This document shows, piece by piece, positions 19,044 through 28,827 of a stretch of 64,000 nucleotides of DNA. The position numbers were made by a program, and so were the translations under genes. Location of the stretch: contig NC_012483.1 in the NCBI RefSeq assembly GCF_000022565.1, positions 682,001 to 746,000 of the forward strand, read 5' to 3'. Source of the DNA: Acidobacterium capsulatum ATCC 51196 (GTDB lineage: Bacteria > Acidobacteriota > Terriglobia > Terriglobales > Acidobacteriaceae). Every line of letters begins with the position of its first letter. Position 1 is the first letter of the stretch. The notes under the pieces are model-generated. The model was not told the DNA's origin, did not search any database, and saw nothing but the letters and a program-made list of their open reading frames with translations.

Positions 19044-19949
19044 TTAATCCTGCCCGGATGCGGGGGCTGGTTTTGACGCGGGCTTTTGCGGCTTGAGGCC
19101 GAGCTCGCGCATGGCAATCTGCAGGTCGGCCCACGCCTCTTTCTTCTGATTGGGGTCGCGCAGCAGATAGGCAGGGTGATAGGTGACGATGAGCTTGCTG
19201 CCGTGGGCCTGGTGGATGCGGCCGCGCAATGCCTTGAGCGGGCTTTTGGCGCCGAGCAGATAGGTGGCGGCGGTGGAGCCGAGAGCCACGATCATTTCGG
19301 GGCGTACGATCTGCATCTGGCGGAAGAGGAATTGGGTGCAGGTGTTGGCTTCGTCCGGCTCGGGGACGCGGTTTTGCGGCGGGCGGCACTTGACGATGTT
19401 GGCGATGTAGACCTGGCTGCGCTCCAGCCCCATGGCGCCGATCATGTTGTTGAGCAACTGGCCGGCGCGGCCCACAAAAGGCAGGCCCTGCGCGTCTTCA
19501 TCGGCACCGGGGCCCTCGCCGACAAACATGAGGCGAGCGCTGGGGTCACCATCGCCAAAGACGATTTTGTGGCGGCCCTCAAAGGCAAGCTGGCAGCGGG
19601 TGCAATCGCCGATTTCTTCGCGCAGCACACGCAGCGCCTCGGGGCGCTGGGCGGCGGGCACGATCGGCGAGTCAGATGGCATGAAGTGCGGCACGGTGGG
19701 CGGCAATGCGGGCTCTTCCCTTTCAGTACGGGTAACGGTTACAGATGGCGATGCGCTGACGGCCGGCTGCGGGGTTGACTCCGGATCTGGTTGCGGGCTG
19801 GGCGCGGCCACGGAAGGCAGCAGCGCGGCTAACTCGGCGGGAGCCAGCGGCTCGCCGCGGCGGTAGACATCATAGACTCCGAGGTCGCGGTAGTAGCGCA
19901 GGCGCGCCTGGAGCGATGCGGCAAGCCCGGCGGGCAGGCGGGTACTCAT
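19044..19949 (-). CDS. Family 4-type uracil-DNA glycosylase (iron-sulfur)
   Basis: 301 residues. Residues ~130-290 form the UDG core: motif A GEGPGADEDAQGLPFVGRAG, the KCRPPxNR segment and motif B HPAYLLR. Four cysteines for a 4Fe-4S cluster are visible (DCTRC, KCRPP and ANTC), as in thermophilic family 4 enzymes. The enzyme removes uracil from DNA. An extra ~110-residue N-terminal region, rich in Pro/Ser/Ala, looks disordered and is common in acidobacterial and other soil homologues. The start overlaps the coaBC stop by four bases, indicating coupling. Confidence 0.92.
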   Translation of the reverse strand: MSTRLPAGLAASLQARLRYYRDLGVYDVYRRGEPLAPAELAALLPSVAAPSPQPDPESTPQPAVSASPSVTVTRTEREEPALPPTVPHFMPSDSPIVPAAQRPEALRVLREEIGDCTRCQLAFEGRHKIVFGDGDPSARLMFVGEGPGADEDAQGLPFVGRAGQLLNNMIGAMGLERSQVYIANIVKCRPPQNRVPEPDEANTCTQFLFRQMQIVRPEMIVALGSTAATYLLGAKSPLKALRGRIHQAHGSKLIVTYHPAYLLRDPNQKKEAWADLQIAMRELGLKPQKPASKPAPASGQD

Positions 19950-21190
19950 TGGGCGGCCGATTCCACGCCAGCCTCCGCCAGCACCAGACGCGGGCGGCGC
20001 AGCACGAGCACTTCATCGAGAATGCGGTGCGCCAGCTCGCGCTTGGTCATCTCAGGCATGTCAATGGCGGTGTTGCGCGTGAGGAAGGTGGCGGCGTTGC
20101 GGTCAGAATCAAAGCCGATGCCCTCGCGCGAGACGTCATTGAGCACGATGGCGTCGGCCCCCTTGCGCAGCAGCTTGTCGCGGCCGTGGGCGATGGCGTT
20201 TTCAGTCTCGGCGGCGAAGCCGATGACGAGGACGCCGGGAGTTTTGCGGGCGGCGACCTCGGCGAGAATGTCCTCAGTGGGCTCAAAATCGATGGTGAGG
20301 GGGCCGGTGCGCTTCATCTTCTGCTCTTCGCGGATGCGCGGGCGGTAGTCGGCGACGGCGGCGGCCTTGATGATGAGCGAGGCCTCAGGCAGACGGGCGA
20401 GCACGGCGGCGCGCATTTCTCCGGTGGTGGTGACGGGCACTATTTCACAACCGGAGGGAGGCTGCAACGCGGTGGGCGCGCTGATGAGGATGACACGGGC
20501 ACCGCGCCGCTGTGCGGCTTCGGCGAGGGCGTAGCCCATTTTTCCGCTGGAGCGATTGCCGAGGAAGCGGACGGGATCGAGAGCTTCGCGGGTGCCTCCG
20601 GCGGTGATGAGCACGGTTTCCCCGGACATGTCATTGCGGAAGCGCAGCGGCGCGAGGACGGCCTCGACGATGGAATCAATCGCGGCCATGCGGCCGTCGC
20701 CGGTCATGCCGCAGGCGAGGTAGCCGCTTTGGGGCTCGACGATGGTGACTCCGCGAGCGCGCAGCGTGGCGAGGTTGGCCTGCGTGGCGGGATGACGCCA
20801 CATGTTGCCGTTCATGGCGGGGGCGACGGTGACCGGCGCGGTGGTGGCCAGATAAGTGGTGGTGAGGAAGTCGTCGGCCAACCCATGCGCGAACCTGGCC
20901 AGGATGTCTGCCGTGGCCGGAGCGACGACCAGTGCATCGGTCGAGATGGCGGCGTCAATGTGCTCGATGGGTGAGAGGAGCTGGCTGTTGGCGCCGGCTT
21001 CGGGCTCGGTCCAGAGGCTGGTGAGCACCTTGTGGCCGGTGAGCGCGGCAAAGGTGAGCGGCTGCACAAAGCGCTGGGCGGCGGCCGTCATGGCGACATG
21101 CACATCGCAGGCTTGCTTTTGAAGCGCGCGGACCAGCTCGGCGCTTTTGTATGCGGCGATGCCTCCGCTGACGCCTACCGTGACTTTCAT
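19946..21190 (-). CDS. coaBC: Bifunctional phosphopantothenoylcysteine decarboxylase / phosphopantothenate-cysteine ligase
   Basis: 414 residues from the ATG at 21190, which starts the typical MKVTVGVSGGIAAYKSAEL. The N-terminal flavoprotein CoaC domain has the 'APAMNGNMW' substrate loop and the conserved cysteine in GYLACGMTGDGRM. The C-terminal CoaB domain has ITAGGTREALDPVRFLGNRS and the KKMKRT-like segment (EQKMKRTGP). Together they carry out two consecutive steps of coenzyme A synthesis. It lies in the conserved order yicC-gmk-rpoZ-coaBC-priA. A 170-base gap with a hairpin separates it from rpoZ. Confidence 0.96.
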   Translation of the reverse strand: MKVTVGVSGGIAAYKSAELVRALQKQACDVHVAMTAAAQRFVQPLTFAALTGHKVLTSLWTEPEAGANSQLLSPIEHIDAAISTDALVVAPATADILARFAHGLADDFLTTTYLATTAPVTVAPAMNGNMWRHPATQANLATLRARGVTIVEPQSGYLACGMTGDGRMAAIDSIVEAVLAPLRFRNDMSGETVLITAGGTREALDPVRFLGNRSSGKMGYALAEAAQRRGARVILISAPTALQPPSGCEIVPVTTTGEMRAAVLARLPEASLIIKAAAVADYRPRIREEQKMKRTGPLTIDFEPTEDILAEVAARKTPGVLVIGFAAETENAIAHGRDKLLRKGADAIVLNDVSREGIGFDSDRNAATFLTRNTAIDMPEMTKRELAHRILDEVLVLRRPRLVLAEAGVESAAQ

Positions 21191-21293
21191 GAATGCTATT
21201 TTACGCCGCCCGCAGCCGGGCCGCCGAGAAACGCCCGCAAACCAGAGCATGTGCCTCAGCGGCTAAAGCCGGATCCTTGAGGCGCACGGAAAA

Positions 21294-21313
21294 GGACGGG
21301 CTGAAGCCCGTCC
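21294..21313. repeat. Hairpin of dispersed repeat family B
   Basis: GGACGGGCT pairs with AGCCCGTCC across a GA loop, within a stretch (21251-21325) that also contains CCTCAGCGGCTAAAGCC. Related hairpins lie at 40813-40832 and 50266-50285. It sits between rpoZ and coaBC and could influence the shared transcript. Confidence 0.55.
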
Positions 21314-21362
21314 CCTTCACGCAAAGGATGATCTGCAACCAGCTTATGTGACGCCAGGGTTG

Positions 21363-21590
21363 TCAGGATGCGAAGCGGGGCACGACGGTTTCTTCCAGCT
21401 CCACCCGGCGGGGCGTCTCATTGCGGATGTAGCCGACGAGGCCGGCGTTGATTTCCTCCTGCGCCTGTTTGTGGGGCTTGGCACTGCGGCCCGGCATCAG
21501 GGGCTGAGAGCCCTGCTGCAACTGGCGGGCTCGCCGCGCCGCGACCAGGACGTACCGGAAGTGGCTGTCGAATTGGTGTTCGATGGGCAT
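21363..21590 (-). CDS. rpoZ: RNA polymerase omega subunit
   Basis: 75 residues from the ATG at 21590. The segment FRYVLVAARRARQLQQGS is the signature of omega (family consensus 'Ry.lv..aakRArql..g'), and the C-terminus HKQAQEEINAGLVGYI fits the helical tail. Omega helps assemble and stabilise RNA polymerase and can bind ppGpp at the beta' interface. It lies directly downstream of gmk, the conserved arrangement in many phyla. Confidence 0.9.
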   Translation of the reverse strand: MPIEHQFDSHFRYVLVAARRARQLQQGSQPLMPGRSAKPHKQAQEEINAGLVGYIRNETPRRVELEETVVPRFAS

Positions 21591-21671
21591 CCACACGCTC
21601 CTCGGACTTTCGCGACCGGAAAAGCCGCGAAAGGGATTTGCGCCCTATATTGGTGGATTCCGCGGCTTACG

Positions 21672-22412
21672 TCAACTGATTCCTGACGCGGCGGCCTCGG
21701 GAGCGGGATGGAGGGGGACATCAAAGGCCTTGAGGGCCGGCTGCAAGCGCGGGGCGGCGTTTTGCTGGCGGCAGGCCTCGGCGAGATGCAGGACACGCTG
21801 GACTCCGTCACTGGCCTTGCCGGGCTCGGCGCGGCCCTCGCGATGGTAGCGCTCGGCTTTCACGATGGCGGTGAGATCTTCGACGGCGCGGTTGAGCTCG
21901 TCATTGACCAAAACGTATTTGTAGCTGTGATAGTTCTCAATCTCGTGCTTGGCCTTGGCGAGACGGCGGGCGATGACCTCTTCGTCCACCTTGCCCTCGG
22001 CGCGGCTGCGATTGCGCAGGCGGCGCTCGAGAATTTCAGGGGTGGGGGGCATGACGAAAATGGAGACGGCCTCGGGCATCTTGTGGCGCACCTGCGCGGC
22101 GCCCTGGACGTCGATGTCCAGCAGCATGTCTTTGCCCTGCGCGAAGGCTTCTTTCAGCGGGCCGCGGCCGGTGCCGTAGTAGTTGCCGAAGACCTCAGCG
22201 TACTCCAGCAGATCATCGGCGGCGATCATGGCCTCGAACTGCTCGCGGCTGACGAAGTGGTAGGCCAGCCCCTCCTGCTCAGAGCCGCGCGGCTGGCGCG
22301 TGGTGTAGGAGACGGAGAACTGGAGGTCTTTGACGTTGCTGCGCAGCTCATTGACCAGCGTGGATTTGCCGGAGCCGGACGGAGCCGAAATGATGAATAA
22401 AATGCCTGCCAA
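21672..22412 (-). CDS. gmk: Guanylate kinase
   Basis: 246 residues. The P-loop APSGSGKST is at residues 10-18. The GMP-binding region follows (SYTTRQPRGSEQEG and YAEVFGNYYGT), then DIDVQGA and the lid region ERRLRNR. It converts GMP to GDP. The last ~45 residues extend past the usual C-terminus and look poorly conserved. The gene is 36 bases downstream of yicC and 81 bases upstream of rpoZ. Confidence 0.96.
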   Translation of the reverse strand: MAGILFIISAPSGSGKSTLVNELRSNVKDLQFSVSYTTRQPRGSEQEGLAYHFVSREQFEAMIAADDLLEYAEVFGNYYGTGRGPLKEAFAQGKDMLLDIDVQGAAQVRHKMPEAVSIFVMPPTPEILERRLRNRSRAEGKVDEEVIARRLAKAKHEIENYHSYKYVLVNDELNRAVEDLTAIVKAERYHREGRAEPGKASDGVQRVLHLAEACRQQNAAPRLQPALKAFDVPLHPAPEAAASGIS

Positions 22413-22448
22413 ACGCGCCTCGATTTCCTGGGGATTCCCTGGGCTTCC

Positions 22449-23348
22449 CTACTCCAGATTTTGTACCTGTTCGCGGGCTTTTTCGATCTCGGATTTGATG
22501 GCGAGGCCGAGTTCGGTGATGCGGGTTCCGTTGCCGGCGACACCGCTGGTTTTGGAGAGCAGCGTGTTGGCCTCGCGATTGAATTCCTGCAGAAGGAAGT
22601 CGAGTTTTTTGCCGACTTCGCCGCCGGCATCGAGCAGCTCATGAAAGTGCTGGATGTGCGCGCGGAGGCGAACCAGCTCCTCATCAATGCTGCTGCGCTC
22701 GGCGAGCAACGCGGCCTCCTGCAGCAGGCGCGACTCATCCACATTGCCGTCGAGCATTTTGCTCATGCGCTGCTGAATACGCTCAAAATAGGCCTGCTGC
22801 ACGCCCTCGCGCATGCCGGCGACCTGCTCGACCAATTCCGCCAGGCGATCAAGGCAACCGCGAAGATCGGCTCGCAGTGCATCGCCCTCGCGCTGGCGCA
22901 TGGTGTTGAGGGCTTCAATCAGCGCATCGATTTGCGCCAGCACGGCGGCTTCGAGAGCTTCGACGGAATCCTCGTTGGCGCGAGCATCCTGGCTGATGAC
23001 GCCGGGCAGGCGGAGGATGGTGTTGAGGTCGGGCTGCGTGGCTAGATCAAGATCGGCCGCGGCATTGCGGAAGGCTTCAGCGTATGCGCGGATCATCTCG
23101 GCATCCACGCTGACGCGGCCCGAAGCGGTGCGCGCAAGGCTCAGCGTGAGCTCGATGTGGCCGCGGCGAAGCTTCTCCTTGAGCAGCGGGCGCAGCTTCA
23201 TCTCCAGCGCATCGCTGCCGCCGGGCAGCCGCAGATTGAGATCGAGAAAGCGATGGTTGACGCTCTTGAGCGCCAGGGTGAAGGCGAGACCCTCGGAAAC
23301 TTTGCCTTCAACGCGGGCAAAACCCGTCATGGAATAAACAGTACTCAT
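22449..23348 (-). CDS. yicC: YicC/YloC-family endoribonuclease
   Basis: 299 residues. It begins with the invariant MTGFARVEG-type motif (MSTVYSMTGFARVEG) and ends with DUF1732-type sequence (VGKKLDFLLQEFNREANTL, NTLLSKT). YicC/YloC proteins form a hexameric clam-like endoribonuclease implicated in RNA turnover. The start overlaps the stop of the upstream ABC transporter gene by four bases, so it is probably translated in tandem with it. Confidence 0.95.
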   Translation of the reverse strand: MSTVYSMTGFARVEGKVSEGLAFTLALKSVNHRFLDLNLRLPGGSDALEMKLRPLLKEKLRRGHIELTLSLARTASGRVSVDAEMIRAYAEAFRNAAADLDLATQPDLNTILRLPGVISQDARANEDSVEALEAAVLAQIDALIEALNTMRQREGDALRADLRGCLDRLAELVEQVAGMREGVQQAYFERIQQRMSKMLDGNVDESRLLQEAALLAERSSIDEELVRLRAHIQHFHELLDAGGEVGKKLDFLLQEFNREANTLLSKTSGVAGNGTRITELGLAIKSEIEKAREQVQNLE

Positions 23349-25216
23349 TCGGCAGCCTCACGCGCGACGAAATCGAAGTCGTTTTTGTGGTCGATATCCA
23401 TAAATTGCAGCCTGTGCAGCTTCTGGTAAGTGGGTGAGCTGAGCAGCAGCTCCTCATGAGAGCCGATGGCGGTGATGCGGCCCTGCTCCAGCACAGCGAT
23501 GCGGTCGGCGCGGCGCACGGTGGAAAGCCGGTGCGCGATGACGATGCTGGTGCGGTCCGTCATGAGATTGGCCAGCGCGGCCTGCACCAGAGATTCACTC
23601 TCGGCGTCGAGCGCGGAGGTAGCCTCATCCAGAATGAGGATGGGCGCGTTCTTGAGAATGGCGCGGGCAATGGCGAGCCGCTGGCGCTGTCCACCGGAGA
23701 GACGGAAGCCTTTCTCGCCAATGATGGTGTCGTAGCCCTCAGGCATTGCCTCGATGAACTCATGCGCGAGCGCGGCGCGGGCGGCCTCGACGACGCGTGC
23801 GAGCGGCACATCGGGCTGGCCATAGGCGATGTTGTTGCGCACGGTGTCGTTGAAGAGAATCGTCTCCTGCGTGACCTTGCCGATCTGCTCGCGCAGCGAA
23901 GAGAGCGTGACGTCGCGCAGGTCGTGGCCGTCGATGAGAATGCGGCCGGAGGTGACGTCAAAGAAGCGCGGAATCAGATTGACGAGCGTGGTTTTGCCGG
24001 CTCCGCTGGGGCCGACAAGGGCGAGCACTTCGCCGCGGCGGATGGTGAGGTCGATTTCGTGCAGGACTTCCTTGACGCCCTCTTCATCCTGATAGCGGAA
24101 GCTGACGTGATCGAGCACGATGCCCTCTTTGAAGGGCTTGAGCTTGTGGGCGTGCGGCTTCTCGACGACGCGATCTTCATCATCGATGAAGTCAAAGATG
24201 GCCTGCGAGGAGCCGAGCGCCTGCTGGAAGCTGTTGTAGTAAACAGCGAAGCGGCGAATGGGATCGTAAAGCTTGAAGAGCGCGACGATGAAGGCCAGGA
24301 ACTGGCCGGGCTGCATGGAGTGATGGTTGATGCTGCTGTGGCCGACGCGCAGCAGGAGCGCGATGGCAATGGCTCCGATGACGTCCATGAGCGGGGAGCT
24401 GAGGGCCTGCGCGCTCACGGTGCGCATGTTGGCGCGCAGCAGACGGCGCGCGGCTTTGCGGAAGCGGATCAGCTCCCAGAACTCCATGTTGAAGGCCTTC
24501 ACGATGCGGTTGCCGGTGATGGTTTCGTGAAGGATGTTCTGAATTTCAGCGAGCTTGTCCTGGCCTTTGCGCGTGGTTTTGCGCACGCCACGGCCAATGC
24601 GGCGCATGGAGGCAAAGACGACCGGGACGAAGATGAGGAGAATCCACGCGAGCTTGCCGCCGAGCGCAATCACGACGTAAAGCATGAAGATGAGCGTGAA
24701 GAACTGCTGCAGAAAGTCTGACAGGATGGTCGCCATGGCGTACTGCACGCGCTCAATGTCATTGATGAGCGCGGAGAGCAGCGTGCCGGTGGCGTGCTTT
24801 TGAAAGAACGAGACCGAGCGGCGCAGAATGGCTTCGTAGAGGTCATCGCGCAGGTCGGTGATGGTTCCGTAGCCGGCATAACTGGCGAGGTAGGTGCCGC
24901 CGTAGTCGCAGATGCCCTTGAGCAGCGTGGAGAGCACGAGCGCGTAGGCGACCATGTTCCAGTCATTGTGCAGGCCCGAGGGCACAAACTGCTGCAGCGT
25001 GAGATGGATATGGAAGTGGCTGCCAGCCTGCGAGATGAGCGAAATCTGCCGGTTGCCTGAGTTGCCGCCGGGGTGCAGCACATCGTCAAAAATAGGCCCG
25101 ACGAGCAGGACGCGGAATGCGTCGAAGAGTCCTACGCCCGCGGCCAGAACCACCGCGGCAAATGCGTAGACCAAATAATGCCGAGCATAGGATAGGAGCC
25201 GGAACAACCGCTTCAT
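23345..25216 (-). CDS. MsbA-like ABC exporter (fused membrane and ATPase domains)
   Basis: 623 residues from ATG 25216, preceded by a GAGGG ribosome-binding site; an in-frame TTG at 25234 is less likely. Six hydrophobic helices fill the first ~330 residues. The nucleotide-binding domain has Walker A GPSGAGKTT, the Q-loop in GKVTQETILFNDTV, signature LSGGQRQR and Walker B ILILDEATSALD, with the H-loop in IAHRLST. The half-transporter layout and neighbours suggest flipping of lipid A-core or another lipid across the inner membrane, consistent with lpt genes in the same block. Substrate is inferred. Confidence 0.9.
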   Translation of the reverse strand: MKRLFRLLSYARHYLVYAFAAVVLAAGVGLFDAFRVLLVGPIFDDVLHPGGNSGNRQISLISQAGSHFHIHLTLQQFVPSGLHNDWNMVAYALVLSTLLKGICDYGGTYLASYAGYGTITDLRDDLYEAILRRSVSFFQKHATGTLLSALINDIERVQYAMATILSDFLQQFFTLIFMLYVVIALGGKLAWILLIFVPVVFASMRRIGRGVRKTTRKGQDKLAEIQNILHETITGNRIVKAFNMEFWELIRFRKAARRLLRANMRTVSAQALSSPLMDVIGAIAIALLLRVGHSSINHHSMQPGQFLAFIVALFKLYDPIRRFAVYYNSFQQALGSSQAIFDFIDDEDRVVEKPHAHKLKPFKEGIVLDHVSFRYQDEEGVKEVLHEIDLTIRRGEVLALVGPSGAGKTTLVNLIPRFFDVTSGRILIDGHDLRDVTLSSLREQIGKVTQETILFNDTVRNNIAYGQPDVPLARVVEAARAALAHEFIEAMPEGYDTIIGEKGFRLSGGQRQRLAIARAILKNAPILILDEATSALDAESESLVQAALANLMTDRTSIVIAHRLSTVRRADRIAVLEQGRITAIGSHEELLLSSPTYQKLHRLQFMDIDHKNDFDFVAREAAE

Positions 25217-25267
25217 GCGCCGGCCCTCATGCAATTCATCAGCTTATTTTATGCGCTCCCGGTGGAA

Positions 25268-26191
25268 TCAGCGAGGCATATCGCGATGCTCGGCCTTGAC
25301 GCGGTAGGACTTTTTGCCGAGACGCTTTGCGATCTCTTCGGCAATCATGACGGAGCGGTGCTGGCCGCCGGTGCAGCCAAAGGCCACCGTGAGATAACTT
25401 TTGCCCTCGTGGACGTAATGGGGCAAGAGAAAGAGGAGCAGCTCGGTGACTTTATCGAGAAATGTGCGGGTCTGCTCAAACTTGCGAATGTAACGGACCA
25501 CCTTGGCGTCTTTGCCGGTGAGCGGGCGGAACTGCGGAATGAAGTGAGGGTTGGGCAGAAAGCGGACGTCAAAGACGAGATCGGCGTCGAGCGGCACCCC
25601 GTTTTTGTAGCCGAAGCTCATGCAGGTGATGAGCATGGACTTGGCGTTGCCCTCACGGGTGAACTTGCTCTGAATGTAGGCGCGCAGCTCATGCACGTTG
25701 AAGCGCGAGGTATCGACGATCATATCGGCGACGTTGCGCAGCGGCTCGAGGCGCTGCTTTTCGTCGGCGATGGCGTGCACCACCTGCTCCTCACGGCCAA
25801 GCGGGTGCGGGCGGCGCGTCTCAGAAAAGCGGCGCAGCAGCACGGCCTGCGATGCCTCAAGGAAGACGACGGTGGTCTGGAGGGTCTGTCGGACTTCCTG
25901 CAGGATTTGTGGGAATTTGGCGAGGCTCTGCCCCTCGCGCACATCGACGACCAGCGTGGCGCGCGTGATTTCAACGGACTGGGCGACCAGTTCGGCGAAG
26001 CGCGGAACTAATTCGATGGGCAGATTATCGACGGCATAGAAGCCGAGATCTTCAAACGCCTTGAGCGCCGAGCCTTTGCCCGCACCGGAAAGTCCGGTGA
26101 GAATCACCAGCTCACGGCTTGCCGGATGGGCTGGCGATGGGCTGGCACTGGCGTCTTTTTTGGCGCGTCGAGTCGGCTCAGGGGCTGGCAT
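25268..26191 (-). CDS. rapZ: RapZ-family RNase adapter / P-loop nucleotide-binding protein
   Basis: About 307 residues from ATG 26191 (an in-frame start at 26233 is possible). A short Ala/Pro-rich N-terminus precedes Walker A TGLSGAGKGSALKAFED. The characteristic segment GFYAVDNLPIELVP, then DVRFLPNP and the C-terminal GCTGGQHRSV are RapZ signatures. RapZ binds amino-sugar phosphate and, in enterobacteria, delivers small RNAs to RNase E; outside them the role is less clear. It follows hpf in the rpoN gene cluster. Confidence 0.93.
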   Translation of the reverse strand: MPAPEPTRRAKKDASASPSPAHPASRELVILTGLSGAGKGSALKAFEDLGFYAVDNLPIELVPRFAELVAQSVEITRATLVVDVREGQSLAKFPQILQEVRQTLQTTVVFLEASQAVLLRRFSETRRPHPLGREEQVVHAIADEKQRLEPLRNVADMIVDTSRFNVHELRAYIQSKFTREGNAKSMLITCMSFGYKNGVPLDADLVFDVRFLPNPHFIPQFRPLTGKDAKVVRYIRKFEQTRTFLDKVTELLLFLLPHYVHEGKSYLTVAFGCTGGQHRSVMIAEEIAKRLGKKSYRVKAEHRDMPR

Positions 26192-26327
26192 GGGCCCATC
26201 GTAGCATTGCCGTGGCGAAAGAACACAGCCCATAGAAGAGACGAAAGGACGCGAGCCGCGCCAGGAGAGGACCGGAGGCGCGGCTCGCGTGATTACGATG
26301 TGCGAGGAACAGCAGATCAGGAAATGA

Positions 26328-27005
26328 TCAGGGGGCTTCGATCAGCTCCATTTTGCCGTCGCGCTTGCGGTGCAGCACACAGACGATGCCCTTGTTGTTG
26401 CGGAAGACGAAGACTTCGCGGTCGCGGAACTCGGCCTCTTTGACGGCTTCTTCGAGCGTCATGGGGCGCATGGCGACGGAGTCGAGCGAGCGCACGACGT
26501 GCGGCTCAATCACCGGAGTTTTTGCAGGAAAGCTGTGCACCATGACGGGAACGACAGGCTTGCCGGGCGCGGATTTTTTCGCGGTGGCGGTGCCGTTGAC
26601 GGTAGCGCCGACGGGCGCTTCCGCAGCTTTGCGGTCAGCGCTGCGCTTGACGGCGGTGGCGCGGCGGGTGCGCGTCAACTCCGGCTCGACGATGACTTTT
26701 TCTTCATTGGGCAGCCGCTTTTTGGTGACCATTTTTTGCTTGAAGCGCTTGGCCTGGGTTTCTGCTTTTTCGAGCGCCATGCGCACGGCGGTTTCCATGG
26801 ATGTGGATTCGGCAGTGCTGACCAGCTTGTTGGCGCGAATCTCGATGGTGATTTCGGCCATGCAGCGGTGCTTTTCATTGCTGAGGACGACATGAGCGCT
26901 GACGATGCGTCCAAGGAGTTTGCTCACGCGTTCCAGGCCTTCCTCACACAGCGCGCGGCAGGCATTGTTGACGTGAACGTGGCGGCCTGTGTACTCGATC
27001 TGCAT
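26328..27005 (-). CDS. hpf: Ribosome hibernation promoting factor, long form
   Basis: 225 residues from ATG 27005 (MQIEYTGRHVHVN). The N-terminal S30AE domain covers about 100 residues (e.g. HRCMAEITIEIRANK). A variable basic/alanine linker follows, then the C-terminal dimerisation domain (RPMTLEEAVKEAEFRDREVF, FRNN..G, VLHRKRDG) that defines long HPF, which forms 100S ribosomes on its own. The gene is 45 bases downstream of rpoN. Confidence 0.95.
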   Translation of the reverse strand: MQIEYTGRHVHVNNACRALCEEGLERVSKLLGRIVSAHVVLSNEKHRCMAEITIEIRANKLVSTAESTSMETAVRMALEKAETQAKRFKQKMVTKKRLPNEEKVIVEPELTRTRRATAVKRSADRKAAEAPVGATVNGTATAKKSAPGKPVVPVMVHSFPAKTPVIEPHVVRSLDSVAMRPMTLEEAVKEAEFRDREVFVFRNNKGIVCVLHRKRDGKMELIEAP

Positions 27006-27049
27006 TTGGGGAACCTCCGCCTTTTGGGGTAACAACACTCTTTACCAGC

Positions 27050-28723
27050 TCAGATGCGCACGCGCCTCTGGTGCGTGCTGGGAATCTTCATGTCTTCGCG
27101 ATACTTGGCCACGGTGCGCCGCGTGACCTCGATACCCTGCGACTGCAGCATCTGGGCAATCTGATCGTCGGTGAGCGGCTTGCTGGGGTCTTCGTCTTCA
27201 ATGAGCTTTTTGACTTTGCGCTTGAGCAGCATGAGCGGCGTGCCGGAGCCTTCAGGCCCGTTGACGCCTTCGGAGAAAAAGAAGCGCAGCTCATAGACGC
27301 CCTGCGGCGTATGCACGTATTTGTTCGACACCGCGCGGCTTACGGTGGAGGGATGCACGCCAATTTCTTCCGCGACTTCCTTGATCATCATCGGCTTCAT
27401 AGCTTCGATGCCGTTTTCGAGGAAATCCGTTTGCCGGCGGATGATGGATTCGCAGGTTTTGAGGATGGTATTTTTGCGCTGCTCAATGTTACGCATCAAC
27501 TGCAGGGCCGAGCGATAGCGCTCCTTGACATAATCCTTCACGTCTTTTTCCGCGCCGTCTTTGTTAAGCAGGCGGCGATAGCCATGATTGAGACGCAGTG
27601 AGGGCAGATCTTCATCGTTCATGACGACGACGTATTCGTCATCGCGCTTGACAAAGGCGACGTCGGGCTCGATGAGCCGCGCCTCGCTGCGGTTGTAGCG
27701 CTGGCCGGGGCGCGGATCAAGGGTGCGAATGAAGTCGATGGCGCGCTGGGTTTCCTCGACCGAACGCGCGACGGCTTTGGACAGCTCTCGCGGGTCACGC
27801 TTCTGCAAAAGCAGCATATGACGATCAAGAATAGCCGCGGCAGTCTCAAAGACCGAGATGCGCTGCAGACGCTCGGGATCGCCGGGCGCGGAAGACTCCG
27901 GCTGCGCAGTGGACTCGGCGGGAGCGGAGTCTTCGGCCTGTTCATCGAAAGCAGAAACGACGGCGGTGCGCTGATAGATCAGGTCGAACTCGCGGCGCTG
28001 CGCCGCAACCTGTACCATCAGGCACTCGCGCAGATCGCGCGTGGCGATGCCGATGGGGTCAAGCTGGCGCACGACTTCAAGAGCGGATGCCAGATGGGCA
28101 CGCGCGCGCTCGGCCATAGCGGGCGGCAAGGCAGTCAAGGCCGAAGGAGCATGCCCGTTGACGGACTCGGCGCCCTCAGGCGCAAGCTGCTCGCGCAGGT
28201 AGCCTTCGAGCAGATCTTCTTCGTCGGCAGGCAGATAGCCGTCTTCATTCAGATTGCCGATGAGATATTCAGCCGCATCGCGGATGGCGGGGGTGAGCGT
28301 GAGCGCTCCGAGCTGCCACAACAGATGGTCGCTGAGGGTGCTGGGCGCGGAGAGGAAATTTTCGATGGAGGGCTTCTCAGTCAGCTCGAAGCTGTTGGGC
28401 GTGCGGAAGCCGGGATCAAGATAGTCCTGAAAGTAGGAACCGAAGTCGATTTCGTCGAAGGGATCCTTTTTTTCGGATTCCTCTGACGAGGCTTTGATTT
28501 CGAGGCCGCGGTCGTGGTCCTCTTCGCGCCGCGCGACGTCGTCGAGCAGCGGTACGCTCTCTTCCATCTCTTCGAGAACGGGATTTTCGGCGATCTCGGC
28601 CTGGATCATCTCTTTCAACTCAAGCTTATTCAGCGCGAGGACGCTGACCATCTGCATCAGCCCGGGCGTGAGTATCTGGCGCTGGGCGACTTTCAGATTG
28701 AGCTTGGGTTGTAGAAGTGCCAT
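27050..28723 (-). CDS. rpoN: RNA polymerase sigma-54 factor
   Basis: 557 residues. Region I is glutamine/leucine rich at the N-terminus (KLNLKVAQRQILTPGLMQM), region II is acidic and variable, and region III contains the core-binding domain and helix-turn-helix (GVHPSTVSRAVSNKYV). The RpoN box is present near the C-terminus (RRTVAKYREDMKIP). Sigma-54 directs activator-dependent transcription at -24/-12 promoters. It lies between lptB and hpf, the classical rpoN neighbourhood. Confidence 0.97.
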   Translation of the reverse strand: MALLQPKLNLKVAQRQILTPGLMQMVSVLALNKLELKEMIQAEIAENPVLEEMEESVPLLDDVARREEDHDRGLEIKASSEESEKKDPFDEIDFGSYFQDYLDPGFRTPNSFELTEKPSIENFLSAPSTLSDHLLWQLGALTLTPAIRDAAEYLIGNLNEDGYLPADEEDLLEGYLREQLAPEGAESVNGHAPSALTALPPAMAERARAHLASALEVVRQLDPIGIATRDLRECLMVQVAAQRREFDLIYQRTAVVSAFDEQAEDSAPAESTAQPESSAPGDPERLQRISVFETAAAILDRHMLLLQKRDPRELSKAVARSVEETQRAIDFIRTLDPRPGQRYNRSEARLIEPDVAFVKRDDEYVVVMNDEDLPSLRLNHGYRRLLNKDGAEKDVKDYVKERYRSALQLMRNIEQRKNTILKTCESIIRRQTDFLENGIEAMKPMMIKEVAEEIGVHPSTVSRAVSNKYVHTPQGVYELRFFFSEGVNGPEGSGTPLMLLKRKVKKLIEDEDPSKPLTDDQIAQMLQSQGIEVTRRTVAKYREDMKIPSTHQRRVRI

Positions 28724-28827
28724 AACTTCAAGTTTGTCCCGGCAGTCCGGAACTGCCTCTGAGTGTACATGGGAACAGGAATTGCGGAAGCCCGGAATTC
28801 CGCAAAAGACGTATCGTCAACAGTACC